From Arthrobacter sp. E3 (GTDB lineage Bacteria; Actinomycetota; Actinomycetes; Actinomycetales; Micrococcaceae): a stretch of 59,764 bases of DNA. Numbering within the stretch: position 1 is the first letter of the stretch; each line of letters starts with the position of its first letter. The stretch spans positions 1 to 59,764 of the forward strand of contig NZ_JAFMPX010000022.1 of assembly GCF_017353415.1 (NCBI RefSeq), read 5' to 3'. The translations under genes were made by a program, and so were the position numbers. The notes under the pieces were generated by a model that did no database searches, was not told where the DNA came from, and saw only the letters and a list, made by a program, of their open reading frames with translations. Shown piece after piece: positions 8,341 through 18,519 of the stretch.

Positions 8341-9591
8341 GTGAACGAACGTGAGTATTTTGAACGACCACTGGTGGCCAGCCTGCGATGGCTGCTGGTC
8401 TTTGCAGAACTCGCGAAGGCGGTCGCCGTTGCGGCAGTGCTGCTGCTAGGTGCCTTGGTATTGGTGGGCTGGCTCTTCGACGCGGTTCCGGCGCTGCTGC
8501 CTGAGGGTTGGAGCCTGGCAACTTTTGACCTTGCCGCACGATGCATTGTGGGGTCACTTTCCGTTGGCGTGATTGTCGCGTTGCTCGTGGGAGGCGTGAT
8601 TGGCTCCTTGTCCGTCCGGCTCCCCCGTCATGGTCCTGCCCAGCTCTCAGGCAATGTGGAACCGGACCGAATACTGATCGTGGCATTGATCCTTGTGTGC
8701 ATAGTTTCCGGCCTCGCTGTCATAGCAGGTGCGGTGCTGTTTTTTGGAGGCCTGGGCGACGGCCCGCTCAGCGTCGATTCGCTGGCCATGTTCCTGATCA
8801 GCGGCACAGTGCTGACAGCCTGTGTGTTGGTCGCTGTCTGGCTCAAATGCTCCGACGAGAACCCCGAAAGTCCATGGATTACCGGTCCCCAGTGGTTGGT
8901 CGTTGCAAGCCATGCCAGGGAGTCACGCGGGTTTCGGGCACCGGAAGATCGAGTTGTTGGCGATTTTTCGAAGTCCTCGAAGGGTGCTTCTCGGAACTTG
9001 GACAAGGGTATTCAAGTGGCAGCGTGGATTGTGGGAACACCTGCATTGGTCATTGCCATGATGCTCTACCCAGCGTTTCCAGGCGCGAACGCCAACATGG
9101 CCATTCCCGCTGCGGTGGTGGCGACTCTTGCCCTGTCCTTGGCAGCGTCTGCATTCGTGCTTGTGTTCCACAACGTCCTGGCATTCGTCCGTGTGCGACG
9201 CACTGCTGCCGAATTGTGCACATATTTCCGAACAAGCACAAGCTCCCGACCGTCCAAGGTGGACACGCGAGCCATCATGGCAGGAGCATCCAACGGCCGG
9301 TCGGTTTTCCGGGTCATTGCGGGCTTTAGCGGCGCAGCCGCCATTGTCTTCTCCGGATTGGCCGCAAGCGTGGATGCACCGCGAGGCTGGCCGGATACCG
9401 CCCTGCTCTACCCCGGCGCTTCAGTCTCCGGCTTCCTCCTGCCCGCTGCAGTCTTTGCGCTGGTGGCTGTGGCAGTGGTACCGATCAGATTCCGCAGCTT
9501 GGCCAAGGACGCTGAATTCCGCAACTTCATCCGTGAGGACCGATACCACCTCGCGAAGCTGGCTAGGCAACCAGCTCAAAAATCCCTCTGA
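8341..9591 (+). CDS. Multipass membrane protein of unknown function
   Basis: 416 residues, not recognised. About eight hydrophobic segments are visible, in two sets (roughly residues 18-45, 60-85, 105-135, 145-165, then 225-245, 255-285, 325-345, 360-385). They are separated by a hydrophilic stretch around 170-220 rich in charged residues. There is no signal peptide and no catalytic motif that I can name. The GTG start lacks a ribosome-binding site, so the true start may differ or the message may be leaderless. Its last 29 bases overlap the end of the convergent TauE/SafE-type gene. Confidence 0.65.
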   Translation: MNEREYFERPLVASLRWLLVFAELAKAVAVAAVLLLGALVLVGWLFDAVPALLPEGWSLATFDLAARCIVGSLSVGVIVALLVGGVIGSLSVRLPRHGPAQLSGNVEPDRILIVALILVCIVSGLAVIAGAVLFFGGLGDGPLSVDSLAMFLISGTVLTACVLVAVWLKCSDENPESPWITGPQWLVVASHARESRGFRAPEDRVVGDFSKSSKGASRNLDKGIQVAAWIVGTPALVIAMMLYPAFPGANANMAIPAAVVATLALSLAASAFVLVFHNVLAFVRVRRTAAELCTYFRTSTSSRPSKVDTRAIMAGASNGRSVFRVIAGFSGAAAIVFSGLAASVDAPRGWPDTALLYPGASVSGFLLPAAVFALVAVAVVPIRFRSLAKDAEFRNFIREDRYHLAKLARQPAQKSL

Positions 9592-10312
9592 CAGTGGCTG
9601 CCGTTGCTCCCAGGTAAGCGAGCAAAACCACCAAAAGGCGCGCACGTGCTGGAGTTATCCTTTTAGAAAGTACCTCTCCCGCCACAAGACCGGCAATAAT
9701 TGCCGCGGCAACCGCCACCCAGACCCAAGGTTCCATCTGCGGCATGGATGCAGGACTCGCTACGTACTTGGCCAGGATGGAGGCCAGCCCCACGGTGAGG
9801 AAATACGGCTGCATGGTTGCTGCGAATGACTGCTGCCCCCACTTGGAGGCGACAGCGTAAACGCTCATGGCCGGCCCGCCAACGCCAGCCGTGGTGTTCA
9901 TGATCCCGCTGGTCGCGCCGGCAATAATCATTGGTTTCAGCCCCGATTCAGGCTTCAGCGACTTCATCCGCAGGGACACTGTGAGGCTGACAAGCACAAG
10001 GACACCGACCCCCACCTGCAGCCACGCCCCCGGAATGTACCTGACGATGACCGCCCCGGGGACAACGCCCACGAGCGCGGCAGAGGCAAGGATGAAGTAC
10101 TTTTTCCAGTCAATATGCCCCAGCACCCTGAACAGGATCAGCAGGGAGGACAGTGCACCACAAACATTCACCAGGACAATCCCTGTAACAGGTCCCATGA
10201 TCAGCACAACAAAGGGTGCCGACACCAAGGCGAACCCCATGCCAGTCAACCGTTGCATGGCTGCGCCAACGAAGACCGCAAGTGCAAGAAGCAGTGCCAT
10301 CTCCACGATCAT
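9563..10312 (-). CDS. TauE/SafE family anion exporter
   Basis: 249 residues, about eight membrane helices, with the family features QRLTGMGFALVSAPF in helix 1 and TSGIMNTTAGVGGPAM in the second repeat. The family moves sulfite, sulfoacetate or other organosulfur anions across the cytoplasmic membrane. The ligand cannot be read here. No close sulfur-metabolism genes are present. Its 3' end overlaps the upstream membrane-protein gene by 29 bases, tail to tail. Confidence 0.85.
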   Translation of the reverse strand: MIVEMALLLALAVFVGAAMQRLTGMGFALVSAPFVVLIMGPVTGIVLVNVCGALSSLLILFRVLGHIDWKKYFILASAALVGVVPGAVIVRYIPGAWLQVGVGVLVLVSLTVSLRMKSLKPESGLKPMIIAGATSGIMNTTAGVGGPAMSVYAVASKWGQQSFAATMQPYFLTVGLASILAKYVASPASMPQMEPWVWVAVAAAIIAGLVAGEVLSKRITPARARLLVVLLAYLGATAATVRGIFELVA

Positions 10313-10422
10313 GGGCGCGTGTTCTTAATGCCGGTTGCCCTCACCTGATGCGTTCGCATGGTTCCCCCTCCCGGCCCGATTCTTTCACAGCGGGCGTGGA
10401 AGCCCGGGTTGTGGGCTGATTT

Positions 10423-11301
10423 TCAATCGGGCTGGCGATACTCTCCAATCCACTGCCCGCTGCGGGGACGGCGTCCGAAGAACAGACCGCGGTTCGCAGT
10501 GACAACGATTCCCGCCACGATCAGCAGCAAAAATGTTTGGATGATCTTCGTATCCGGATGGGTCATGAAGACTTCATTGGCCAGATTCGCCGTGATGTGG
10601 AAAATGATCGCGATGAGGATGCTGCGCCCGGTGCTGAAGTAGAGCCAGTTCATGAGGATCACGAACGCCACCATGGACAACGGGAAGTTGAGCGTGTGGA
10701 GCCAGCCCATTTCGACCACCTCGTTGTGGTAATAGCCCTTGATGAATCCCAAAGGGAGGTGCCACAGGGCCCAGAAAACTGTGAAAACCAGGGAGGCAGT
10801 GAAGACGGACATGCTTCTGATCAGCGCATCCGTGCCATAACTATGCCAAGCGAGCTCTTCGAAGATCGCCGCACCGATGAGCGTGAACCACACTGGCAGC
10901 AGCCCCGCAGAAAACGTGAAGCCTCCCCGGAACTGAAACTGCTCGGGGCTATACCCAAAAAGTAGCGAGACGGCTTGGGCAGCCAGAATGCTGGCCAACA
11001 GCAGCACCAATGTCACCACCAAGTAGATCCAGCTGATGCGGCGTGGGAGCAAACGCTGGAGTATGTCTTTCCGGAGATCAGCCCTGCGGCGGACCAAAAG
11101 AATGACCACAAAAATGGGCGCCACCAGGCCGCAGACGCCGAGCACCGCCGTCCACACCTGAACCGCAGCAGTCTGTTCGCCGAGCTGGCTGAGGTAGGCG
11201 GCGAGAAACCAGAATGACCAGGGAATGATGGTTGCCAGCACATAGAAGGCAACGGGCCGATCGTACCTGTACGCCATGGGATGATCGATGGTCCTGCTCA
11301 T
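10423..11301 (-). CDS. CPBP (CAAX/ABI) family intramembrane protease-like protein
   Basis: 292 residues, about eight membrane helices. The ABI motifs are present in order: EELAWHSYG (motif 1), FWALWHLPLGF (motif 2) and FHITANLANE (HxxxN, motif 3). In motif 1 the usual EExxxR Arg is His, while both Glu and the later His and Asn are kept. Family members are glutamic-type intramembrane endopeptidases involved in peptide maturation or immunity. AGGAG precedes the ATG. Activity despite the R-to-H change is uncertain. Confidence 0.85.
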   Translation of the reverse strand: MSRTIDHPMAYRYDRPVAFYVLATIIPWSFWFLAAYLSQLGEQTAAVQVWTAVLGVCGLVAPIFVVILLVRRRADLRKDILQRLLPRRISWIYLVVTLVLLLASILAAQAVSLLFGYSPEQFQFRGGFTFSAGLLPVWFTLIGAAIFEELAWHSYGTDALIRSMSVFTASLVFTVFWALWHLPLGFIKGYYHNEVVEMGWLHTLNFPLSMVAFVILMNWLYFSTGRSILIAIIFHITANLANEVFMTHPDTKIIQTFLLLIVAGIVVTANRGLFFGRRPRSGQWIGEYRQPD

Positions 11302-11508
11302 GACGGACTCCTGCTTCGCACAAGGGTGAGTGATGAATCCAGCCTATGTTCAGTTCCAGTTGTGCGGCATCGGTGAAGGCCCTGAGTACACCCTGAGATA
11401 GACCCTTGGGCTTTCACGTTGGCTTCCTGCACGTGGAGGGTCAGTCGGCCGCCGTGGTTGAACGAACCACTCAACTCTCAGTTTTCCTCCACCCAGCTGA
11501 GAACACCG
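11302..11508. other. Intergenic, no gene seen
   Basis: About 200 bases between the divergent side of the CPBP gene and the DinB-like remnant. It should hold the CPBP promoter. I cannot point to a clear hairpin or conserved element. Confidence 0.4.
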
Positions 11509-11982
11509 CTAGTGGGGCTGGTGGGAGTCGGCTGCGTCTGGTTGGGTCCGATCCTGGAACCCACGCGCAACCAGCTCTAGCTGATCGCAGTACTCCTGCC
11601 ACCACGCTTGGTCCCCGACTGCCATATTGTCTTTGCCATCGCGGTGTCCCACACTGCCGTCGAGCAACTCGCGCGCAACATCTGCATGGCCGGCATGCCG
11701 ATGCGTTTCTGCAGTCACGTACACCAATATGCGGGCGAGGCTCACCGGATTGCTCGCGGGATTCCGCAGACCGCGCCCACATGTCCTCATTCGGCTCGGC
11801 AGCGGGCAAACAACTTTTCAAGTCCTCGTCGAAGGAACGGTTGAACACGACGCCGAAGTACCCGGCTTCGAGCCCGGCTAGGTGCTTGACCAGCCCGAGG
11901 AGGTTTGTGCCGGTCGGTGTCAAGGGGCGGCGTAGATCGTACTCCGACAGGCGTGCGAGTTTCCAAGTAATCGCATCACGCC
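11509..11982 (-). pseudogene. DinB/DUF664-family protein remnant
   Basis: Two frames carry one family. Frame one (11923 leftward, extendable upstream as RDAITWKLARLSEYDLRRPL) reads TPTGTNLLGLVKHLAGLEAG and on to EDMWARSAESRE. A second frame continues with LARILVYVTAETHRHAGHAD and GDQAWWQEYCDQLE. Relatives have about 40 residues between those two parts; here only a few remain, so an internal deletion plus frame change has removed the middle. An in-frame TGA lies upstream of the 5' part and no start codon is visible. DinB-fold proteins are thiol-S-transferase-like; this copy must be dead. Confidence 0.75.
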
Positions 11983-12234
11983 CCCCCTGCGACCATCAGC
12001 CTGAACGTAGGGCAGTCCGAGAACCGCCAACCAGTACATCGCAGCAAGTAAGGATCCGCGGCAAGCCATGCCCTCATAAGTGCGAATTCAGTCGTGAGGA
12101 AGGCAACCGCGAGTAGGAGTTCTTGCATTCTGCCGCTGGGCATCCCCGCCACATTGGCACATGATCTGCGCAATATTACCGGCAAGTAACAAAACCTCTC
12201 CACAAACGTTGCGCACCAAGGTACGCTGACGAAT
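11983..12234. other. Intergenic, remnant-rich, no gene supported
   Basis: The DinB remnant is interrupted near a run of seven C at about 11981-11987. The rest contains only overlapping short open frames with no recognisable family. The weak AAGG about 15 bases before 12235 is the only possible ribosome site for the acyl-CoA dehydrogenase gene. Confidence 0.35.
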
Positions 12235-14030
12235 ATGAGCCAATACCAGCCTCCTCTTGCAGACATTACCTTCGCCCTTGAGCACGTTGTGGGATACCCG
12301 GACATCGCCAAACTGCCAGCTTTCGAACACGCCGACCTGGACACAGTTGTGGAACTCCTGGAGCAGTGTGGGGAGTTCATGGCTGAAGTGGTGGCACCCA
12401 CCAACCGGCAGGGCGACACCCAAGGTTCGTTGCTGACCTCGGATGCCACGGTGGTGACCCCGGACGGCTTCAAGGAGGCCTACCGGCAGTACGTTGAAGC
12501 AGGCTGGGGATCGGTGCCACTTCCGGAGGAGTTTGGCGGCGGCGGCTTCCCCCGCACGGTGGGCCTTGTCATCCAGGAACTCATGACCTCCGCCAACATG
12601 GCCTTTTCACTGTGCCCGCTGCTGACGCAGGGTGCCATTGAAGCGCTGCTTCACTACGGTGACGAGGACATGAAGAACCGCTACCTGCCCAAGATGGTCA
12701 GCGGCGAGTGGACCGGAACCATGAACCTCACCGAGCCGCAGGCAGGCTCCGACGTGGGCGCACTGACCACCCGGGCCGTGAAAAACGACGACGGCAGCTA
12801 CTCCATCACGGGGCAAAAGATCTTCATCACCTACGGCGACCATGACATGGCCGAGGAGATTGTGCACCTGGTTTTGGCCCGCACACCCGGCGCCCCCGAA
12901 GGTACCCGCGGCATCTCCTGCTTCATTGTGCCCAAGTTCCTCATCAACGACGACGGCTCCGTAGGAGCCCGCAACTCCGTGCAGACTGTTTCACTGGAAC
13001 ACAAGATGGGCATCCACGCTTCCCCCACCTGCGTGCTCTCCTTCGAAGGAGCCACCGGCTACCTTATTGGGGAGGAAAACTTGGGCATGCGCATCATGTT
13101 CGTCATGATGAACAGTGCCCGCCTAGGCGTGGGCGTGCAGGGGCTCGCCGTGGCGGAGCGCGCGTACCAGCAGTCATTGACGTATGCGCAGGAGCGCCAC
13201 CAAGGGCTTGCCATCGGCGCAACGGGGCCAAGCTCCGCGCTGATCGAGTTTCCCGATGTCCGCCGCATGCTCATGACGCAGCGGGCGGGCATTTCCGCCA
13301 TGCGCTATCTCATGCTCCTTGACGCCAGCTACGTGGACATCAGCAGCAACCATCCCAACCCGGCCGTGCGTGCCCGCGCCAACGAGATCGTGGGTATCCT
13401 GACCCCCATCTGCAAGTCCTTTGGCACGGACATGGGCAATGAGTTCACCTCGCTTGCCCTGCAGATCCAAGGCGGCATGGGCTTCATCGAGGAGACCGGT
13501 GCGGCCCAGCACGTGCGCGACGTGCGCATCGCCGCGATCTACGAAGGCACCAACGGCATCCAGGCCGCGGACTTGGTGGGTCGTAAGCTGGGCGTCCGCA
13601 ACGGGGCCTCAATGCTGGAGTTCCTGGCCACCATGCGCGAAGTTGAAACAGACTTGGCCGACGCCGGAGAGCAGTTCGCGACCATCTGTCAGGAACTGGG
13701 GCGGCAATTCGACGCCCTCCACGAAGCCACCGTGTGGATGCTGCGCACAGGACAGTCAGACCCCAACGCCGTGCTCTCGGGTTCCAGCCGTACCTGCGCA
13801 TGTGGGGTTTGTGCACCAGCGCCTGGATGCTGTCGCGTGCCGCCGTGGCAGCGGCCGCAACCGGCGACGCCGAACTGGCGCAGTCCCAACTGGTGCTGGC
13901 TCGTTTTTACGCTGAGCAGGTGCTGCCACAGTCCGCAGGTCTGCTGGGCGCGGCAACCGCTGGCTCCACGGACCTCTTTGCCTTGGACGCCCGGGAGTTG
14001 TCCGGGCCCGGCCGCCGGGTCCTGAACTAA
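12235..14030 (+). pseudogene. Acyl-CoA dehydrogenase, frameshifted near the 3' end
   Basis: About 510 residues of a long (roughly 600-residue) FadE5-type acyl-CoA dehydrogenase are intact: FAD/substrate motifs NLTEPQAGSDVGA, ITYGDHDM, catalytic Glu in AIYEGTNGIQ and FGTDMGNEFTS. After NAVLSG (about 13780) the frame turns to nonsense. The expected PYLRMWGLCTSAWML and the C terminus ending GPGRRVLN continue one frame over to 14030. One missing base explains it. The affected C-terminal domain helps oligomerisation, so the enzyme may be lost or impaired. A sequencing error cannot be ruled out, but the neighbours are also broken. Confidence 0.85.
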
Positions 14031-14039
14031 GAGCACATT

Positions 14040-14602
14040 GTTGCGACCCCGCCGTGGCTTCAGCTGCGGCACGGTCACGCAGGGCCAGCTTCGCCAGGAT
14101 CGTGGCCACGTTGTTCCGTACCGTCTTTTCCGACAGCAGCAGCCTACGGGCGATCTCGTGACTGCTGCGCCCTGCGGCAACGTGGGCCAGAATCTGGTTT
14201 TCCCGCCCCGTTTGTTCAGCGAAGCTCCGGGCGGTGGAGGTTCCCGGTCCACCCACCATGTATTCGGCCACTCTGCAGCCCACCTGACTGCCAAAGACCG
14301 TTCCACCGGGGGCCAAGGTCAGCACGGCCCGCACAATCTCTTCCCGGTCCGCGCCCTTGAGCAGGTAGCCACTGGCCCCCCGCAACGGCGCCCATCCCAT
14401 CCACGCCCGGCATTTCCAAGTCGGTCAGGACCACCGCCGGGCGTTCCAACGCCACGATCCTGGCCAGTCCGTCGCCGTCGCACGCCTCACCGGCCACCAC
14501 CAGCTCACCCGCGCCTGCGAGCGCGGCCCGGAGTCCATAAAGGAACATGGGGTGGTCGTCGGCTATGACGATCCGCACGGGGTCTGCCACGGGGTTGTTC
14601 AT
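14040..14602 (-). pseudogene. NarL/FixJ-type response regulator with internal deletion
   Basis: The receiver start is in one frame: IVIADDHPMFLYGLRAAL and the phosphoacceptor Asp in VVLTDLEMPGVDG. It stops making sense at about 14400. A second frame picks up at GASGYLLKGADREEIV and runs through the LuxR helix-turn-helix (SSHEIARRLLLSEKTVRNNV). About 30 receiver residues between MPGVDG and GYLLK, including the conserved Thr and cis-peptide region, are missing, with a frame change. ATG 14602 overlaps the kinase stop by four bases, showing that the two were an operon. Confidence 0.82.
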
Positions 14603-16103
14603 GGTGTGACCTGCTGGGGTGTGGCTGCCGAGTGCACCGATCCTGGGAGCACTGGGGCTGAGGGCATGTCGGCGGCGAGCTTCAGGGCCAGCGGCAGAGT
14701 GAGGGAAACGCAGGTGCCGCCAGGTCCGGAGTCAACGCTGAGGCCTCCGCCCAGGGCCGCAGCCCGCTCCCTCATCGATGCCAGCCCGATGCCTGCCGCA
14801 GCGTCGGGGCCAAAGCCTGTGCCGTCGTCGTCCACGCTCACCGCGAGTACCGGGCCGTGCCTGCCTCCCAGCACGTCCACACGCACCTCGACGTAGTGAG
14901 CGTGGGCGTGCTTGGCCACATTGGCCACGGCCTCGCTGGTGACGTTGTAGACGGCTTCGGCCACGGCTGGCGGCAGCGGGGGCAGTGCACCGATGTGGAC
15001 GGTGTGGGGCAACTGGCCCGCCACGGCGGCAACACGCTGCGGCAGGACGGCGGCGAGCTCTGCGCCTGCGAGCGCTGCCGGGACGAGGTCCTCCAGGATG
15101 CGGCGCACCTCCCCCACGGCGCTGCCCACCTCCCTGTGCAGGACGTTGAGGAGTTCACGCGGTCCTTCCTGCCCCGGCGCCAGTGAGTCCCCCAACGCCT
15201 GCAGCCCAAGTCCGACGCCGGTGAGCGAGGGCCCCAGACCGTCGTGCAGGTCCCGGCGCAGTCGTTCACGTTCCCTGGCGGTGGCGTTCACCACGGCGTC
15301 GCGCTGTTCCTGCAGTTGTTCAGTCAGTGCCATGGCGTGGACGTCGGCGGCCAGTTGCGCAGCCATGGCCCGCAGCATCCGCTGGTCCCGGCTGGGGTAG
15401 CGCTCCCCCGGGGTCCGCCCGTCGACTTCAAGAGTGCCCAGGCTTCGCGCACCCCGTTGACCAGTCCGAGCCGCAACACGGCCTGGATCCCCAACAGCCT
15501 GTAGTGCAAGATGCCCACGGCGATGGCGGCCGGGAACAGAAACAGGCACAGGGCCCGCAGCCAGTGCCCGGGAACGCTGGCTCCAAGGAATTGGGTGGCA
15601 AGCAAGGCCATAACCGTTGCCAGCAGCCAAGCCAGCTGCGAGCGCTCGGGCTGGTTCGCCCGCACCAGGCGCACCACGCTCATGGCCCACACAGCCAGCA
15701 GCCCTGCCCCGAAGAGCAGCGCAGGCGGCCACGCCGGGCCAACCAGGGGCCCTGCTTTCGCAGTCCCGGTATGGAGCGCGTCCATGACCCATTGCACTTG
15801 GAACAGCGCAGCTACGGCAACCACCATCCCGCTGGGCAGCAGCCACGCACGGCCGGGCCACCGCCCCGATGGGTACAGCACAGGCAGCAGCCCCAACATT
15901 ACGTAAATGGCGAAGCCCGTCACCGTGCTCAGGAGCAGCACCGGTGGTCCGCTGACCCAGGGGTTTGCCGGGCCCAGCTCTCCAAGGAATCCCGCATTGA
16001 CCAGGCTCTCCTCGGTCAAGCCCAACTGAGTCAGCGTGCCCACCGCCAAGATGATCCAGCCGAGCACATTGCGCAGCCACACTGACGGCCTGCAGCCCCG
16101 CAA
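14599..16103 (-). pseudogene. HisKA_3 sensor histidine kinase with internal deletion
   Basis: The membrane half (about 16103 to 15450, six or so helices, e.g. LGLLPVLYPSGRWPGRAWLL and LRALCLFLFPAAIAVGILHY) and the kinase half are in different frames. The kinase half carries the phosphoacceptor His in RRDLHDGLGPSLTG and the ATPase motifs SEAVANVAKHA, DDDGTGFG and GIGLASMRERA. The join is near 15440-15465 (LVNGVREAWAL against LGTLEVDGRTPGERY). Related actinobacterial kinases have roughly 120 residues of further helices and a GAF-like linker there, so a deletion plus frameshift is likely. The 5' end is also unclear. Confidence 0.8.
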
Positions 16104-16136
16104 ACAACACCCGGTGATGTGTCATGGGCCTGAGTC

Positions 16137-17150
16137 TTGCCGCACCATCGGTTACGGACAAAGGCCCGGCCGCTGCCAGTCCCGGGCAAAGTGCCCGTGC
16201 CTGCGGGACTGCTGCCCCTGTCCAAGCCTGCCCCGGGCACGCCACGGTGGGATCCTCAGCGACTTCCCCCCTCCCCAGTGGGAGAACACCCTCTAGCGAA
16301 AGGCCCGCCGTGTCCGCCCGAATCTCCCGCCGGCACCGCGCCCACCAGAAGCTCTAGCTCCGGAAACACACCGAGGGCCCGCCGCCACGTTGCTTTCCGC
16401 ATTGCCGCCGGACTCCTTGCCTTGATCATGCTCGCGGGCTTCGGCTCCTGGCTGGTGCTGCTGGCTCCGTGGCTGGTGCTGCCCAACGTGAACGGCCATG
16501 GCTGGACGCGCACCGCCGAACTCCACCGGCTGGCTGATTCTTCTGCCAGCCTGCTCATGTTTGCCGTGGGTTTGGCCGCGCTGTTGCTGCTCATCCGCCC
16601 GCAGGGCCGCCCCGCGCTCCTGACCTGGACGGCATCCATGACTGCTGTGATGGTGGCGCTGGCGCCGGTGTCGGCCGCCATCCAAGGCAACGACGACCTC
16701 GAGGCCCTGATCATTTCCGTGCTGTTTGTTGCCGTGCTGGTCCTGCCGCTCATACTCCTGAACCCCGACCAACGCAGGATCCGGCTAGGGACCAGCACTG
16801 GCGCCCTGGCCCGCACTCAGGCCATCGCCGACCCGTCTGCTGATGTCCATTCTGGTTTCGGTTCCAGCCCTGGTTCCGGACCCGCCCCGTTGGCCAAGAG
16901 CGGGCTGCTGGTTCTGGGCGCTGCCGGCGTGGCACTGGTGGCCGGCGTCGTGCTGTGGCGAATGTTCGAAGGTGTGTTCGAAAATTCACGCGAGGACGAC
17001 TTCCTCGGGCTGGCAACGCTGGGGCTCTCCTTCGCACTGGGCGCCCTGCTGTGCGTACGACGCCGGACTGGCTGGCTCACGCTGGTCTGGCTCCTGGCCG
17101 CCATGGCTGGCTACGCGGTCGTGGCTGGGGTGAGCATAGCGCTGACGTGA
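16137..17150 (+). CDS. Membrane protein of unknown function
   Basis: 337 residues as given, but the start is unresolved. The first 80 or so are Pro/Arg-rich with no ribosome site, and GTG 16278 is an alternative that shortens it by 47 residues. Six to seven hydrophobic segments follow (about 88-112, 137-155, 165-182, 190-208, 255-275, 290-305, 312-332). An Ala/Ser/Gly-rich cytoplasmic linker lies in the middle. No family recognised. It runs divergently from the broken sensor kinase and convergently with the APC permease at 17206. Confidence 0.55.
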   Translation: MPHHRLRTKARPLPVPGKVPVPAGLLPLSKPAPGTPRWDPQRLPPSPVGEHPLAKGPPCPPESPAGTAPTRSSSSGNTPRARRHVAFRIAAGLLALIMLAGFGSWLVLLAPWLVLPNVNGHGWTRTAELHRLADSSASLLMFAVGLAALLLLIRPQGRPALLTWTASMTAVMVALAPVSAAIQGNDDLEALIISVLFVAVLVLPLILLNPDQRRIRLGTSTGALARTQAIADPSADVHSGFGSSPGSGPAPLAKSGLLVLGAAGVALVAGVVLWRMFEGVFENSREDDFLGLATLGLSFALGALLCVRRRTGWLTLVWLLAAMAGYAVVAGVSIALT

Positions 17151-17182
17151 GACGTGGGGGCGGTGCCGGCAGTAGATTCGGT

Positions 17183-17216
17183 GCCGGGAGTAGGCCGTAG
17201 GTTGTCTACTTCCGGC
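17183..17216. terminator. Probable bidirectional terminator
   Basis: GCCGGGAGTAG (17183-17193) pairs with CTACTTCCGGC (17206-17216) with one mismatch, between two convergent genes. It reaches into the stop codon of the permease. A second partial copy of the left arm lies just upstream (GGTGCCGGCAGTAG at 17162). T-runs are short, so the call is moderate. Confidence 0.45.
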
Positions 17217-18459
17217 GTTTGCCCGTGCGGACCAGGCGCAGTGCAATTCCGGCGGCAAAGACGAGCACACCCAGCCCCACTGACAGCGGCGGCAGTGTCG
17301 CCACCAACCCGAGGCAAGCCAGCGCGCCGAGCACTTGGAAGCCTTTCGGGTAGCGGCGGTCCTCCGGCGGCTGGGTGAACGCTGCAAGGTTGGCCACCAG
17401 GTAGTACAGCAGCACCCCGAAAGAGGAGAAGCCGATGGCCCCGCGCAAGTCCGCCACCAAAATCACTAGGCAAATGATGGCGGCCAAGAAAAGCTCGGCG
17501 CGGTGCGGCACGTTGTAGCGGGGGTGAACGGCGTCGAGCCATCGTGGCAGATCTGCGCCGCGGGCCATGGCCAAGCTGGTGCGTCCCAACCCGGCCAGCA
17601 ACCCCAACAGAGCGCCTAGCGCAGCCACAGCCGCACCGACGTTCACCACCGGCCCGGCCCATGCCGCCACGCTGGAGGCGGCATCCGCCAGCGGCGTGGG
17701 GGTGCGGGCCACAGCTTCCGGGCCCAACGCAGCCAGGAGCGTGATGGCAATGACCACGTACACCACCACGGCAACTGACAGGGCAAGGATGATGGCCCGG
17801 GGGATGGTGCTCTTGGGGTTCTTGACTTCCCCGCCCATGGTGGCGATGCGTGCATACCCGGCGAAGGCAAAGAACAGCAGGCCCGCCGATTGCAGGATGC
17901 CGTACCAGCCGTGTGCGAACAACCCATCACCGATGATCCGTGACGTCTCCGCGCCCTGACCTCCCCACACCACGGCAACGGCTGTGCCCAGTGCCAGCAG
18001 CACCAGAACCACTAAAATCCGGATCAACCCTGCTGTGCGGGTAACTCCGTGGTAGTTCACGGCAGCCAAAACCACGACGGCGCCGATGGCCACCGGGCGT
18101 TCCCAACCGGCAGGTGCTGCGTAGGCGGCGAACGTCATGGCCATGGCCGCGGCACTGGCCGTCTTGCCAATGACAAATCCCCAGCCCGCCAAATATCCGG
18201 CCCACGGACCCAACCGCTCGCGCCCATACACATACGTGCCACCCGAGCTTGGATACACCGCAGCCAACTGGGCAGAGGATGTGGCATTGCAAAACGCCAC
18301 CACCCCGGCCATGACCAGCCCTATCAGCAGTCCGCTGCCTGCGGCGGCGGCGGCTGGTGTGAAAGCGGCAAATACTCCTGCCCCCAACATCGAGCCAATC
18401 CCGATCACCGAGGCGTCAAAGGTTCCAAGGCGTCGGGACAGCGCCGGTGCGTTGCTCAT
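17206..18459 (-). CDS. APC family amino-acid permease
   Basis: 417 residues, about 12 helices, intact. Helix 1 has the APC signature VIGIGSMLGAGVFAAF. PSSGGTYVYGRERLG (helix 3) and GGEVKNPKSTIPRAI (after helix 6) are typical of cationic or neutral amino-acid exchangers. It is distinct from the permease at 1268 and has no enzyme neighbours, so a general uptake role is likely. Confidence 0.88.
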   Translation of the reverse strand: MSNAPALSRRLGTFDASVIGIGSMLGAGVFAAFTPAAAAAGSGLLIGLVMAGVVAFCNATSSAQLAAVYPSSGGTYVYGRERLGPWAGYLAGWGFVIGKTASAAAMAMTFAAYAAPAGWERPVAIGAVVVLAAVNYHGVTRTAGLIRILVVLVLLALGTAVAVVWGGQGAETSRIIGDGLFAHGWYGILQSAGLLFFAFAGYARIATMGGEVKNPKSTIPRAIILALSVAVVVYVVIAITLLAALGPEAVARTPTPLADAASSVAAWAGPVVNVGAAVAALGALLGLLAGLGRTSLAMARGADLPRWLDAVHPRYNVPHRAELFLAAIICLVILVADLRGAIGFSSFGVLLYYLVANLAAFTQPPEDRRYPKGFQVLGALACLGLVATLPPLSVGLGVLVFAAGIALRLVRTGKRRK

Positions 18460-18519
18460 GCAACAGTCCTATCGAAGATGATTTTCCGGTGTGCCGTCCT
18501 GCGCTGATCATGGACGGCA

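Noticed and set aside
11406-12116. Open frame of 236 residues on the plus strand
   Set aside because: Antisense to the DinB-like remnant, whose motifs are recognisable on the minus strand.
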